A DNA stretch of 64,000 nucleotides, taken from positions 62,001-126,000 of the forward strand of contig NZ_WSTB01000010.1 in NCBI RefSeq assembly GCF_009789235.1. Direction: 5' to 3'. The translations under genes were made by a program, and so were the position numbers. Shown here piece after piece: positions 44,801-52,687 of the stretch. Every line of letters starts with the position of its first letter. The stretch's first letter is position 1. The notes under the pieces were generated by a model. The model saw only the letters and a program-made list of their open reading frames with translations. It made no database searches and was not told the DNA's origin. The DNA is from Flavobacterium hydrocarbonoxydans (GTDB taxonomy: Bacteria; Bacteroidota; Bacteroidia; Flavobacteriales; Flavobacteriaceae).

Positions 44801-45859
44801 CTAGCTTTTTTCTTCTTTATTGAAATAAACTAAGTAGTAATACATTTGTTTTTCTTCATCCCAACCTTTTTCAACAAACTTTTCTGCGCTTTCAGGGTTG
44901 ATAAAATCCATTTTAATCTGAATGTGTGTGTCCAGATTAATAACGTTTTTAATCGATTTTCTGGCGTCAGAAACTGCTGCATTGGCAATAGGGAATGAGG
45001 TTACATCTTCGATGCTGTATTTTTCTCCTTTATCAACTTTGTAGTTTTTAAATTCCGGAATCAAATCAGGATTGTCTAATACTTCATTCAGGAAATTTTG
45101 CTCTTCGAACTGATCGTTTTTTGCAAAATAATTCACAGAACGGTTCATAAACATTACTTCCTCTTTCTTGTCTTCAGCTGGCAAAACCACGTCTTTGGCG
45201 AAGTTCTGGCAGAATTTTAAATATTTTTTGGTAATGAAATTTTCATCTTCAAAAGCATCAACAGATAAAAAATGCTCTAACCAGTAACGCGCGTCGTAAC
45301 GGTTGCTATCTACAGTCAGGATTTTATATCCCTCTTCTTTTTTATAATTAAAAATCAAACATCCTTTGTCTAGTTTGCTCAGGTTGATACCTTGCTGTAA
45401 AATCATTTCAAGGTTGCTGTCTTTTTCTTCAAATTGTAAAAAGTCGGCTTGTAATTCGCTTTTAAAAATTCCAATGGCATCTACAACATTATTATCGATA
45501 CTTAAATTGGTCAAATACGTCACATAAACTTCTCCGTTTTTAATGTGCGGATGGTTCGATTGTTCGAATAAATGCTGCGTGATGTTTTTAGAAATCTCTT
45601 GCAGTTTACTTGGATTGTCAAAAATCTCGGTAGCATATTTAAACATGTCGTTGTAATCCAAATCGACTTCGTGCGCAAACTGATAATAGTTTTCTTCTTT
45701 CTCTCTAAAAGGTTTAAAAAAGTACTCTTTTATCAAAGGCACAATTTCGTCATTCAAATTAAAAGGTTGTTCCGATAAAAAAATCGCTTCGTTTCTGCTC
45801 TTGTTTCCTACGCGGTGTATCGCAAGCGTCTCGATGTGGGTGTTGAATAAGTTGATCAT
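44801..45859 (-). CDS. Nucleoid-associated protein (NdpA/YejK family)
   Basis: 352 residues with the family opening MINLFNTHIETLAIHRVGNK and later blocks KGCLIFNYKKEEGYKILTVD and RYDARYWLEHFL. The family binds or associates with the nucleoid; its exact role is unclear. No signal peptide or membrane segment. Its upstream spacer contains repeated GTTGCTGAGGTTCTGAG words. The length fits the family. Confidence 0.82.
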   Translation of the reverse strand: MINLFNTHIETLAIHRVGNKSRNEAIFLSEQPFNLNDEIVPLIKEYFFKPFREKEENYYQFAHEVDLDYNDMFKYATEIFDNPSKLQEISKNITQHLFEQSNHPHIKNGEVYVTYLTNLSIDNNVVDAIGIFKSELQADFLQFEEKDSNLEMILQQGINLSKLDKGCLIFNYKKEEGYKILTVDSNRYDARYWLEHFLSVDAFEDENFITKKYLKFCQNFAKDVVLPAEDKKEEVMFMNRSVNYFAKNDQFEEQNFLNEVLDNPDLIPEFKNYKVDKGEKYSIEDVTSFPIANAAVSDARKSIKNVINLDTHIQIKMDFINPESAEKFVEKGWDEEKQMYYYLVYFNKEEKS

Positions 45860-45903
45860 ATTTAAAGTTGCTGAGGTTCTGAGTTGCTGAGGTTCTGAGT
45901 TTT

Positions 45904-46263
45904 TTAGTTTCTATCTTTTAATTTCTTAATAAAAGAAACTAACATTCTCTCTACTTCACGACTGTCCTCATATAAATTATTAAATTCTTCTTCGTTAAGG
46001 TAAGTTATATTTTTAGCAATTTCTAATTGAGTTTGCATTTCAAATAAAGAACCTACGGAAATATTTAAAAAGCGTAAAAAATCTTTATCACTTTCTCGTC
46101 CAGATCCTTCAGCAATATTGCTCGGAATAGAAATGGAACAGCGTCTGATTTGTGAAGTTAATCCGAAGATCTCTTCTTTTGGAAAATTGTTTGTTGAAAA
46201 ATAGATTTTGGTGGTTAAGGACATTGATTTTTGCCAGATTAGTAAGTTTCTAAAATTACTCAT
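45904..46263 (-). CDS. Four-helix bundle protein (S23/23S IVS-protein family)
   Basis: 119 residues, all helical. Family signatures are FRNLLIWQKSMSLTTKIY (4-21), PKEEIFGLTSQIRRCSISIP and SNIAEGSGRESDKDFLRFLN. The family was first seen as ORFs in 23S rRNA intervening sequences, but here it stands free in a chromosomal spacer with no rRNA nearby. Function unknown; members form pentamer-like bundles. Flanked on both sides by GTTCTGAG/CTCAGAACC repeat words. Confidence 0.88.
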   Translation of the reverse strand: MSNFRNLLIWQKSMSLTTKIYFSTNNFPKEEIFGLTSQIRRCSISIPSNIAEGSGRESDKDFLRFLNISVGSLFEMQTQLEIAKNITYLNEEEFNNLYEDSREVERMLVSFIKKLKDRN

Positions 46264-46355
46264 ATAATTTATTTTAAAATTAAAAATAAATATAAGAAAA
46301 ATCTGTAAACAAAAAAACTTAGAGCCTTAGCAACTCAGAACCTTAGTTGCTTAGA

Positions 46356-46895
46356 TTAATTCCAATTCTCCTCAAATCCGTAATCTTCAAAGCTGTCGTC
46401 GCCTTCAAACATATCAAGATCATCTTCGTCTAAGTCATCTTCAAATTCGCCGTAGATATCGTCGTGCATATCAGCTTCAAAGTTTTTTTCTATGGCTTCA
46501 TCCGGCATTTCACCGTGAGAGAACAACGTTTCCGGATAAATCGCACCAGCAGATTGCTCTTCGATAGCAGCCAGTTCTACTAAGAATGTCCACATATTGA
46601 TGAAATCATACACATAAATGATTTTGGTATTTTCTTTATCCAAGATAGAAGATAACGGATAATCAGCCATAGTTCGTTGCTCACCCGGAACATCACCAGT
46701 ATCAAAAAGCGGAATTTCATCTTCCTGATTCCAGGTTTCATCGCAGGTATAAAACGAAGCCACTTCCATTCCGTCAAAACCAAAAGCGTTGAAGATGGCA
46801 TTGTGTAAATCCTCAAGCGTATCGTCTTCAAGAATTGCAATGTCTCTAAAAATATCTTCTTCGGCGTCTAGAATTACTCTAAATTTATAAACCAT
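46356..46895 (-). CDS. pRiA4b ORF-3-like protein with acidic tail
   Basis: 179 residues. The first 110 residues match the pRiA4b ORF-3 family (MVYKFRVILDAEEDIFRDIA, LEDLHNAIFNAFGFDG, YVYDFINMWTFLVEL). The C-terminal 35 residues are almost only Asp/Glu with a few aromatics (DDLDEDDLDMFEGDDSFED). Members of this family are found on plasmids and chromosomes, and the function is not established. No neighbours of clear relation. Confidence 0.8.
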   Translation of the reverse strand: MVYKFRVILDAEEDIFRDIAILEDDTLEDLHNAIFNAFGFDGMEVASFYTCDETWNQEDEIPLFDTGDVPGEQRTMADYPLSSILDKENTKIIYVYDFINMWTFLVELAAIEEQSAGAIYPETLFSHGEMPDEAIEKNFEADMHDDIYGEFEDDLDEDDLDMFEGDDSFEDYGFEENWN

Positions 46896-46998
46896 AATCG
46901 TTGTTTTTATTGAAAGGTCAAAGGTAAAATATAAATTATGATTTACGAATCGTGAATTACGATTTGTTGAAAAGATTTTAATTCAGTAGTATTTGTTG

Positions 46999-47030
46999 TT
47001 GTAGAGACGCACTGCAGTGCGTCTCTACAA
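46999..47030. terminator. Perfect 32-bp palindrome
   Basis: TTGTAGAGACGCACTGCAGT followed by its reverse complement: a fully palindromic 32-mer. It lies 7 bases beyond the HPP stop, on the leftward transcript, so it can end the HPP message, though no strong T tract follows. GTAGAGACGC is a widespread bacterial repeat word. Confidence 0.7.
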
Positions 47031-47036
47031 TCGGGT

Positions 47037-47675
47037 TTATTTCCCTCTCAATCTCTTTCTAATCTTATGAAAACGTTTGTGATACGTACTATGGCTTGGA
47101 TAACTTCTGCTCGAAGTCATATTATTAAAAACCAAAGCAGTTACAAGCAAAATCAAGACACCAACAAGTACTGGCGAAAAAACATATTCGTAACCCAAAG
47201 CTTTTATTTTATCAGAACCAATAATAGCAATCAGCGCAGTGGCGCCTCCAGGTGGATGTAAGGTTTTGGTAATTTGCATAAAAACAATAGCAAGCGAAAC
47301 CGCCAATGGAGCCGCAATCCAGATAATATCCGGAGCCAGTTTATGCACCGTAACACCAATAAAAGCAGAAATGAGATGACCTCCAACTAAATTTCGGGGT
47401 TGCGAAAAAGGACTCTGAATAATTCCGTAAACCAAAACGCTCGAAGCACCAAAAGAACCAATTAAGTACACGGCATCATTTCCTGAAAAATGAATCGACT
47501 GAATATAAGCGAGTATTCCGATACCGACAAACGAACCTATAAAAGACCAAAAATGTTCCTTAAAATCGACTAAAGTTTCTTTGTAAAGAATGTAACGGGT
47601 TTTGCGGTAACCTCTTTTTATTTTTTGAACAGGCATAAGTTTAAATATTCGCTTGGTAAGTAGCCACGAATTCAC
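47037..47675 (-). CDS. HPP-family integral membrane protein
   Basis: Up to 212 residues with five to six hydrophobic segments and the diagnostic block ITKTLHPPGGATALIAIIG. The start is doubtful: the ATG at 47675 lies inside a dispersed repeat (ATTCGTGAATTCGTGG), and the codons after it are repeat sequence. The ATG at 47636 (MPVQKIKRGYRKTR) gives 199 residues and a better start for the family. HPP proteins include nitrite transporters of plastids and cyanobacteria; the bacterial substrate is uncertain. It is downstream of the ClC gene but on the same strand. Confidence 0.85.
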   Translation of the reverse strand: MNSWLLTKRIFKLMPVQKIKRGYRKTRYILYKETLVDFKEHFWSFIGSFVGIGILAYIQSIHFSGNDAVYLIGSFGASSVLVYGIIQSPFSQPRNLVGGHLISAFIGVTVHKLAPDIIWIAAPLAVSLAIVFMQITKTLHPPGGATALIAIIGSDKIKALGYEYVFSPVLVGVLILLVTALVFNNMTSSRSYPSHSTYHKRFHKIRKRLRGK

Positions 47676-47708
47676 GAATGTTTAGTTTAATAAAAAAAAA
47701 AATCGTGA

Positions 47709-47726
47709 TCCCGATAGCTATCGGGA
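47709..47726. repeat. TCCCGATAGCTATCGGGA palindrome
   Basis: An 18-bp perfect palindrome just after the ClC gene... on the leftward transcript it lies 12 bases past the ClC stop and is followed by a run of about 11 T, so it is a plausible ClC terminator. The same 18-mer lies at 21020-21037. Confidence 0.7.
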
Positions 47727-47737
47727 GTGGCGGAAAA

Positions 47738-49018
47738 TTATTTTGTTAAGCTTGGAGCATAGCTATATACAGTGTAAGGATAAACCATTTTTGCAGTGTA
47801 TTTCGAAATCAGACAAACGACCAAAATAGGCAAGAATAATGTGTAATCATTCGTTAATCCGCAAACTAAAAATATGGCTGTAAAAGGCGCATGAATACTC
47901 GCACTCAATACTGCCGCCATTCCGATAATCATAAAGTTTACCGGGATTACATTTACATGAAAAAAGGTATTTAAAACCGATGAAAGTAACAATCCTAAAA
48001 AAGCTCCAATAAAAAGACTTGGTGCAAAAACACCACCATCACCACCAGAAGCAAGGGTTATAGAAGTTACGATTGGTTTCAGAATTAATATTCCGATGAA
48101 AGTCAAAGCTAAAGTTATCGTTAACGGAAGTTGTGATGAAGCACCAAAAATTGCTTTTATAGCATGATACCCTTCTCCGTACAATTGTGGAAAAATAAAT
48201 AACGAAACACTTAAAACTGCTGAACCAATTAGAATTTTATAATAATGAGTTCCGATTTTTCCAAACTGTGACTTAAAAAAGAGCACACAACGCGTGAGAT
48301 AAACCGAATTTAACCCTGCCATAATTCCCAATAGAATAAAATACGGAATCGCTTTTAAGTGCCAGGTTGTAATATTTACGGTAAATAAAGGTTCTTCTTT
48401 TAGAATAGAAAGCAAACCAAAAGCAATTGAAACCGCAATAACATTCGAAATCACAAAAGCTCGTGTCACTTTTCTGGAAATCACTTCCAAAGCAAATAAA
48501 ATTCCCGCAATTGGGCTGCTGAATAAAGCCGTAACTCCGGCTGCAACACCCGCACAAATCAATTCGGTTTTGTATTTGCGGAATACATTCTCTTTTTGCT
48601 GTGCTACAGAACCAATCGTCGCTGTAGCCACAACTGTCGAAACTTCGATTCCGGTTGAGCCTCCAAAAACAACAGTCAGTAATCCGTTGATAAAGTGCGA
48701 AGGGATTTTATAAGAAGGTAAATTTTTAGATTTGGATTGGGTGCTTTCAAATACTTCTTTGATGCCTTTGTTTTCTTTTTTCTTAAAAAGATATTGTCTC
48801 AAAAAATAAATGACAGACAATCCGAAAACAGGGAAAATCACATAGAATATAGGGTTTACCGAGACTTCATGAAAGAAGATTTCTTCGTAATATTCGGTTA
48901 TTTTTTTAAGTGAAATTCCTAAAAAGGCTGATAAGAAGCCAATTAAAATAGAAACCACAACTAATTTTTGGAAAACAATAAATTGATGATTTTTCTTGAT
49001 TTGCGCCGTTTTGTTCAT
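47738..49018 (-). CDS. ClC-family chloride channel or proton/anion antiporter
   Basis: 426 residues with about ten membrane segments. The gating-glutamate region reads VVFGGSTGIEVS, where GIEVS takes the place of GREGP, keeping the Glu. The second anion-site block GGDGGVFAPSLFIGAFLG is typical. The first selectivity motif (GSGIP) is not recognisable. Moves chloride or another small anion across the inner membrane. No regulatory CBS domain follows. The start MNKTAQIKKNHQ leads into the first helix. Confidence 0.9.
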   Translation of the reverse strand: MNKTAQIKKNHQFIVFQKLVVVSILIGFLSAFLGISLKKITEYYEEIFFHEVSVNPIFYVIFPVFGLSVIYFLRQYLFKKKENKGIKEVFESTQSKSKNLPSYKIPSHFINGLLTVVFGGSTGIEVSTVVATATIGSVAQQKENVFRKYKTELICAGVAAGVTALFSSPIAGILFALEVISRKVTRAFVISNVIAVSIAFGLLSILKEEPLFTVNITTWHLKAIPYFILLGIMAGLNSVYLTRCVLFFKSQFGKIGTHYYKILIGSAVLSVSLFIFPQLYGEGYHAIKAIFGASSQLPLTITLALTFIGILILKPIVTSITLASGGDGGVFAPSLFIGAFLGLLLSSVLNTFFHVNVIPVNFMIIGMAAVLSASIHAPFTAIFLVCGLTNDYTLFLPILVVCLISKYTAKMVYPYTVYSYAPSLTK

Positions 49019-49172
49019 CAGAAGTAAATTTGTGAATCGTATGCTTTTTATACGTTTTCACAAAATTAGACAATCATATTCGTTTTTTAATAAAATTTGG
49101 ACTTTATATAGTGTTAAATTTAATTAATTAAGAAAAGTCTTGCATGTTGGTTTGTTTAAAAAAATGTTTTTG

Positions 49173-49304
49173 CCACAAAGGCACAAAGACGCGAAGTTAC
49201 AAAGTTTATTTCACGCAGATTTTACAGATTTAAGCAGATAAAATAGATTTTTTAATTATTAAAATCACTTGAATCTGTGGCTTTAAATGTAAAACTTTTT
49301 TTTT
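49173..49304. repeat. Degenerate extragenic repeats (CACAAAGGCACAAAGACGCG and CACAGATT families)
   Basis: GCCACAAAGGCACAAAGACG (49173-49192) recurs at 49500-49519 with one change, and CACGCAGATTTTACAGATT...AATCTGTGGC (49213-49281) is a diverged relative of the hairpin at 35656-35717. The bases before them (49019-49172) are AT-rich upstream sequence of the ClC gene without a clear feature. Confidence 0.6.
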
Positions 49305-49305
49305 T

Positions 49306-49435
49306 GAATAGCCTCCAGCTTCAGCTGGAGATACAAAAATTAGATAATAAAAAGGCTTTAGCCAAAATATTTTGTTCGGCTAAAGCCATTTTGTTTTACT
49401 TTATTTATCCCTCCAGCTGAAGCAGGAAGCTATTC
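49306..49435. repeat. Nested palindromic element, about 130 bp
   Basis: Outer arms: GAATAGCCTCCAGCTTCAGC (49306 on) with GCTGAAGCAGGAAGCTATTC (to 49435). Inner arms: GGCTTTAGCC (49354-49363) with GGCTAAAGCC (49378-49387). The outer left arm itself contains a small CCAGCTTCAGCTGG palindrome. MITE- or BIME-like; no coding capacity. Confidence 0.8.
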
Positions 49436-49441
49436 ATAAAA

Positions 49442-49492
49442 CTATTTTTCATAAAAATAGATAGGTAACAAATTCGGATCGGCTTTAAAAGT
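49442..49492 (-). pseudogene. Remnant of a VOC-gene 3' end
   Basis: On the minus strand the last 17 codons read TFKADPNLLPIYFYEK and TAG. This is a diverged copy of the end of the VOC gene that starts just to the right (TFIADPDLLPIEFYER). The rest of this gene copy is gone; the nested palindromic element lies 6 bases past its stop. Confidence 0.75.
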
Positions 49493-49580
49493 CTTTTGTC
49501 ACAAAGGCACAAAGACACGAAGTTTAAATTGTTTTTCCTTTGTCTCTATGAATCTCTGCACCTTTGAACCTTTAAAAAAA

Positions 49581-49970
49581 CTATCTCTCATAAAACTCAA
49601 TAGGCAACAAATCCGGATCGGCTATAAAAGTAAAACGCTTTTCGGTAGTTTCATCAATTCTGATAGGTTCAGATGCTATGTTTTTGGTGTTTAAAAAAGC
49701 AACGGTTTCATCCAGATTGATCACTTCGAAAGCCAAATGCCTTAATCCAACCGCTTCCGGTCTTGAAGGTCGTTGCGGCGGATTCGGAAACGAGAATAAT
49801 TCAACGATATACGTTCCGTTTAAAGCCAGATCGAGTTTATACGATTGGCGTTCTTCGCGGTAAATTTCTCTGATAATATTCAAACCCAAAACCTCCGTAT
49901 AAAAAGTTTTGGATTTTTGATAATCTGAGCACAAAATGGCGATATGGTGTACTTTATTGAGGGTAAGCAT
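49581..49970 (-). CDS. VOC-family protein (glyoxalase I-like, YaeR/GloA2 type)
   Basis: 129 residues, one VOC domain. Expected metal ligands are His8 or His9 (KVHHIAILCSDY), His75 region (GLRHLAFEV) and Glu126 region (LLPIEFYER). The sequence fits the small glyoxalase-like metalloproteins; true glyoxalase activity is not shown. It lies 9 bases after the first acetyltransferase gene in a leftward cluster. A decayed second copy of its 3' end lies downstream. Confidence 0.88.
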   Translation of the reverse strand: MLTLNKVHHIAILCSDYQKSKTFYTEVLGLNIIREIYREERQSYKLDLALNGTYIVELFSFPNPPQRPSRPEAVGLRHLAFEVINLDETVAFLNTKNIASEPIRIDETTEKRFTFIADPDLLPIEFYER

Positions 49971-49979
49971 TTTTTATTT

Positions 49980-50543
49980 TTAAGATTCCTGATTTAATTT
50001 TCGAATAACTTTTGCGGGATTTCCAACAGCCAGAGAGTTGTCTGGAATGTCTTTGGTAACGACAGAACCGGCTCCAATAACACAACCTTTTCCGATGGTG
50101 ACACCAGGGCAAATTACCGAATTTCCACCAATCCAGCAGTCATCTCCAATGGTGATAGGCAAAGCATTTTCAAGCGTTTTTCTAAGTTCAGCGTCAAGCG
50201 GATGTGTTGCCGTATAAATCTGAACATTAGGCGCAAAGAAGACATTCGAACCAATATTTACGGGAGCACAATCCAGAACGACACAGTTTACATTAAAATA
50301 AACGTTATCACCGCAGGAAATATTATATCCGTAATCGCAATGAAATGGAGGCTCGATGTAAAAATTCTGCCCGACATTCGGAATTAATTCTGCTAAAATT
50401 TCTTGAGCGTTTTCATTATAAACAAATTCTGTAACATTTAATTTATGAAGTAGGTTTTTAGCTTTTCGGCGTTCTTTTACCAAAACCGCATCACCCGCTA
50501 AATAGTATTCTCCCGTTATCATTTTTTCTTTTTCAGTCTTCAT
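49980..50543 (-). CDS. Sugar O-acetyltransferase (maltose acetyltransferase-like), paralogue 1
   Basis: 187 residues, left-handed beta-helix hexapeptide-repeat fold. The N-terminal mac domain reads MITGEYYLAGDAVLVKERRK; the helix ends with the block DDCWIGGNSVICPGVTIGKG and the catalytic-His region IYTATHPLDAE. It transfers acetyl from acetyl-CoA to a sugar hydroxyl. About 80% similar by eye to the next gene, 18 bases away, with identical MKTEKEKMI starts: a tandem duplication. Confidence 0.92.
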   Translation of the reverse strand: MKTEKEKMITGEYYLAGDAVLVKERRKAKNLLHKLNVTEFVYNENAQEILAELIPNVGQNFYIEPPFHCDYGYNISCGDNVYFNVNCVVLDCAPVNIGSNVFFAPNVQIYTATHPLDAELRKTLENALPITIGDDCWIGGNSVICPGVTIGKGCVIGAGSVVTKDIPDNSLAVGNPAKVIRKLNQES

Positions 50544-50561
50544 AAGGCGTATATTTTATTT

Positions 50562-51122
50562 TTATTCTTGATTTAATTTTCGAATTACTTTGGCAGGATT
50601 TCCAACAGCAAGTGAATTTTTAGGAATGTCTTTGGTAACTACAGAACCAGCGCCAATTACAGATCCTTCTCCGATAGTTACACCAGGACAAATAACAGAG
50701 TTTCCGCCAATCCAGCAGTCATCGCCAATAGTTACAGCTTCGGCACTATGCAAAATTTTTCTGGTTTCTGCGTCAAGCGGATGCGTTGCCGTATAAATTT
50801 GAACATTGGGAGCCAGCATTACATTTGAACCAATTTTTACTGGAGCACAGTCCAGAATGACACAATTCACATTAAAATAAACATTATCTCCACATTCAAT
50901 ATTAAAACCATAATCACAAAGAAACGGAGGCTCTATATAAAAGTTATTTCCTGTATTAGGAATCAATTCAGCGATAATTTGTCTTGCTTTTTTTGTAACA
51001 GCATATTCAGTTACGTTCAGTCGATGTAGTAATTTTTTGGCTTTTAATCTTTCTTTCCTTAAATCGGCATGGCCAGCTTCGTAAAATTCGCCAGCAATCA
51101 TTTTCTCTTTTTCAGTTTTCAT
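50562..51122 (-). CDS. Sugar O-acetyltransferase (maltose acetyltransferase-like), paralogue 2
   Basis: 186 residues; the same family and motifs as the neighbouring paralogue (IYTATHPLDAETRK, DDCWIGGNSVICPGVTIGEG, SLAVGNPAKVIRKLNQE). It differs mostly in the N-terminal 50 residues and in the loop after THPLDA. The two genes together probably reflect a fairly recent duplication with some divergence of acceptor preference. Confidence 0.92.
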   Translation of the reverse strand: MKTEKEKMIAGEFYEAGHADLRKERLKAKKLLHRLNVTEYAVTKKARQIIAELIPNTGNNFYIEPPFLCDYGFNIECGDNVYFNVNCVILDCAPVKIGSNVMLAPNVQIYTATHPLDAETRKILHSAEAVTIGDDCWIGGNSVICPGVTIGEGSVIGAGSVVTKDIPKNSLAVGNPAKVIRKLNQE

Positions 51123-51135
51123 TTTATTCTAAAAT

Positions 51136-51588
51136 TTATTTTTTTGCAATCTTTTCATGAATCTTCAATGTTTCCTGCAAAGCTGCTGTGCAATACCAAA
51201 GCGTTAGTTCAGCTTCGAGTAAATTGGCTTTGATAGCCGGATCTGTAGCAACAAGTTTTTCAGCGTCTTCGATAGTTTCAACATTAAAAATATAAATTCC
51301 ACGATAATTTCTATCGTTTTTCATGAAAGGGCCCGCAACCGCCAATTTTCCTTCTTTAGCTAATTTTCCAATGTTGGTCATGTGACCTTCGAATAATTTT
51401 TGCGTTTCTGCTGTAGAAGCGGTTGTGTTGGTACCAGTTTTTAGAAGACAAAACACATATTTTTTCATACCGCGTTCATCTGCATTTAGTGATTTGGCCA
51501 AATTTTCATCGTATTTGGTTTCAGTTTCCTGAGAAAAACCGATGGTGTTCATAACTAAAAAAATAAATAAGAGTAGTAATCGTTTCAT
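51136..51588 (-). CDS. Exported YciI-like protein
   Basis: 150 residues. Signal peptide 1-19 (GFSQ), a short linker, then a YciI/dimeric ferredoxin-like domain: MKKYVFCLLKTGTN, FEGHMTNIGKLAKEGKLAVAGPF and GIYIFNVETIEDAEKLVATDPA. YciI domains are usually cytoplasmic, so export is of some note. The His of FEGHM is the typical active-site candidate, function unknown. It lies 13 bases upstream of the acetyltransferase gene. Confidence 0.82.
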   Translation of the reverse strand: MKRLLLLFIFLVMNTIGFSQETETKYDENLAKSLNADERGMKKYVFCLLKTGTNTTASTAETQKLFEGHMTNIGKLAKEGKLAVAGPFMKNDRNYRGIYIFNVETIEDAEKLVATDPAIKANLLEAELTLWYCTAALQETLKIHEKIAKK

Positions 51589-51604
51589 TTTATTTTTTTT
51601 AAAA

Positions 51605-52216
51605 TTAGTAGAAGCTTTTCTTTTTTGTCATTTCAATATTTTTAATCGAAGCCACAGGCGTGATTTTTATAGCAGGATTACCTTTACTTAAAAAGAAATA
51701 ATAAGTCGTATTGGAACCAATTAGATGGATATTTTCAGATTTTCCGTCGTTATAATTTACTTTATATTCGTATTGCAATTTATTTTCTTTTATTTTTTTC
51801 GAAAGAAAATATCCTCCTCCAAAACCAAATCCGATATAAAGGGAAAATAAAAAACTATTGAGCATTTTTACCGAAACGAAAATATATTCGTTTCTTTTCT
51901 CCTCTTCGGTGACATCTTTGTTCTCATAATTCTTTTTTATATCAAAAAGTTTCTGAACCCATAATTTGTCATCATTTTTTAGTAAAAATTTGGGTAAATT
52001 ATAATGAAAAATAAATAGCAAAAGGATAGGAATTGTAAAAATCAGATGCGAAGTTATGGTTGCAATAGGACTAATTAAAATATCCATGATCGATGAATAA
52101 GTTACAATATTAATCCCTATCTGATAATAGTAAAGACCTTCTTTTGCGATTCCTAGAATCACCAGATAAAGATAACCCAACGGCAGCAAAGTCTGTATTT
52201 TATCAATGTTTTTCAT
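51605..52216 (-). CDS. Hypothetical membrane protein
   Basis: 203 residues, not recognised. Two N-terminal hydrophobic segments (about 10-28 and 50-72), a charged loop (about 75-105) and a third membrane segment (about 112-135; LNSFLFSLYIGFGFGGGYFL), then a soluble C-terminal domain of beta character (YEYKVNYNDGKSENIHLIGSN). The sequence fits a small inner-membrane protein. It lies between the DinB and YciI genes in the leftward cluster. Confidence 0.6.
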   Translation of the reverse strand: MKNIDKIQTLLPLGYLYLVILGIAKEGLYYYQIGINIVTYSSIMDILISPIATITSHLIFTIPILLLFIFHYNLPKFLLKNDDKLWVQKLFDIKKNYENKDVTEEEKRNEYIFVSVKMLNSFLFSLYIGFGFGGGYFLSKKIKENKLQYEYKVNYNDGKSENIHLIGSNTTYYFFLSKGNPAIKITPVASIKNIEMTKKKSFY

Positions 52217-52228
52217 ATATACAGCTTA

Positions 52229-52687
52229 CTAAAGCAATTTTTTCAAAATAACAATTTGCCCTAAATGATACACGTCATGCTGAATAATGCCGTGGATATG
52301 TTCGTAATACGTATGATTGTTATTTGGATATATTTTTACAAAATCGGCATCATCAAAATCAGCCAGAAAAGTATTCCAGGATTCCTGCGATTTTTTAAGG
52401 TTTTGAAGCGTTTGCTCCCAGGCTGCTTCGGATGAATCTAAAACTGGTACAAAATAATTGTGATCTGGAGTTATAATGACAGCTCCCTGCATACGCTCCA
52501 GAATGTTCCTTCTCCATTGAATCAGGTGCGTGACAATTTCCCAAATCGTATTCAGATTTGGATTTATTTTTCTGTAAGCCTGCTCAGCTGTTACATTTTC
52601 TAAAGTCTTCGCCAACGTGACTTCCAGCCACGGGTTTCCATTATAAATGGATTGATATAAATCTGAAATTCTGTTACTTTCTTTCAT
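52229..52687 (-). CDS. DinB-family protein
   Basis: 152 residues, four-helix bundle of the DinB/YfiT type. Putative metal histidines are in WEIVTHLIQWRR (His54), and HIHGIIQHDVYHLGQIVIL near the C-terminus (His134 and His138 region). Members are often thiol- or metal-dependent enzymes, but the role here is unknown. The start overlaps the end of the nitrilase gene by 14 bases, so the two are translationally coupled. Confidence 0.88.
   Translation of the reverse strand: MKESNRISDLYQSIYNGNPWLEVTLAKTLENVTAEQAYRKINPNLNTIWEIVTHLIQWRRNILERMQGAVIITPDHNYFVPVLDSSEAAWEQTLQNLKKSQESWNTFLADFDDADFVKIYPNNNHTYYEHIHGIIQHDVYHLGQIVILKKLL

Noticed and set aside
47637..47675. Upstream start of the HPP gene
   Set aside because: The ATG and following codons lie in a dispersed repeat; the ATG at 47636 is preferred, though both are noted.
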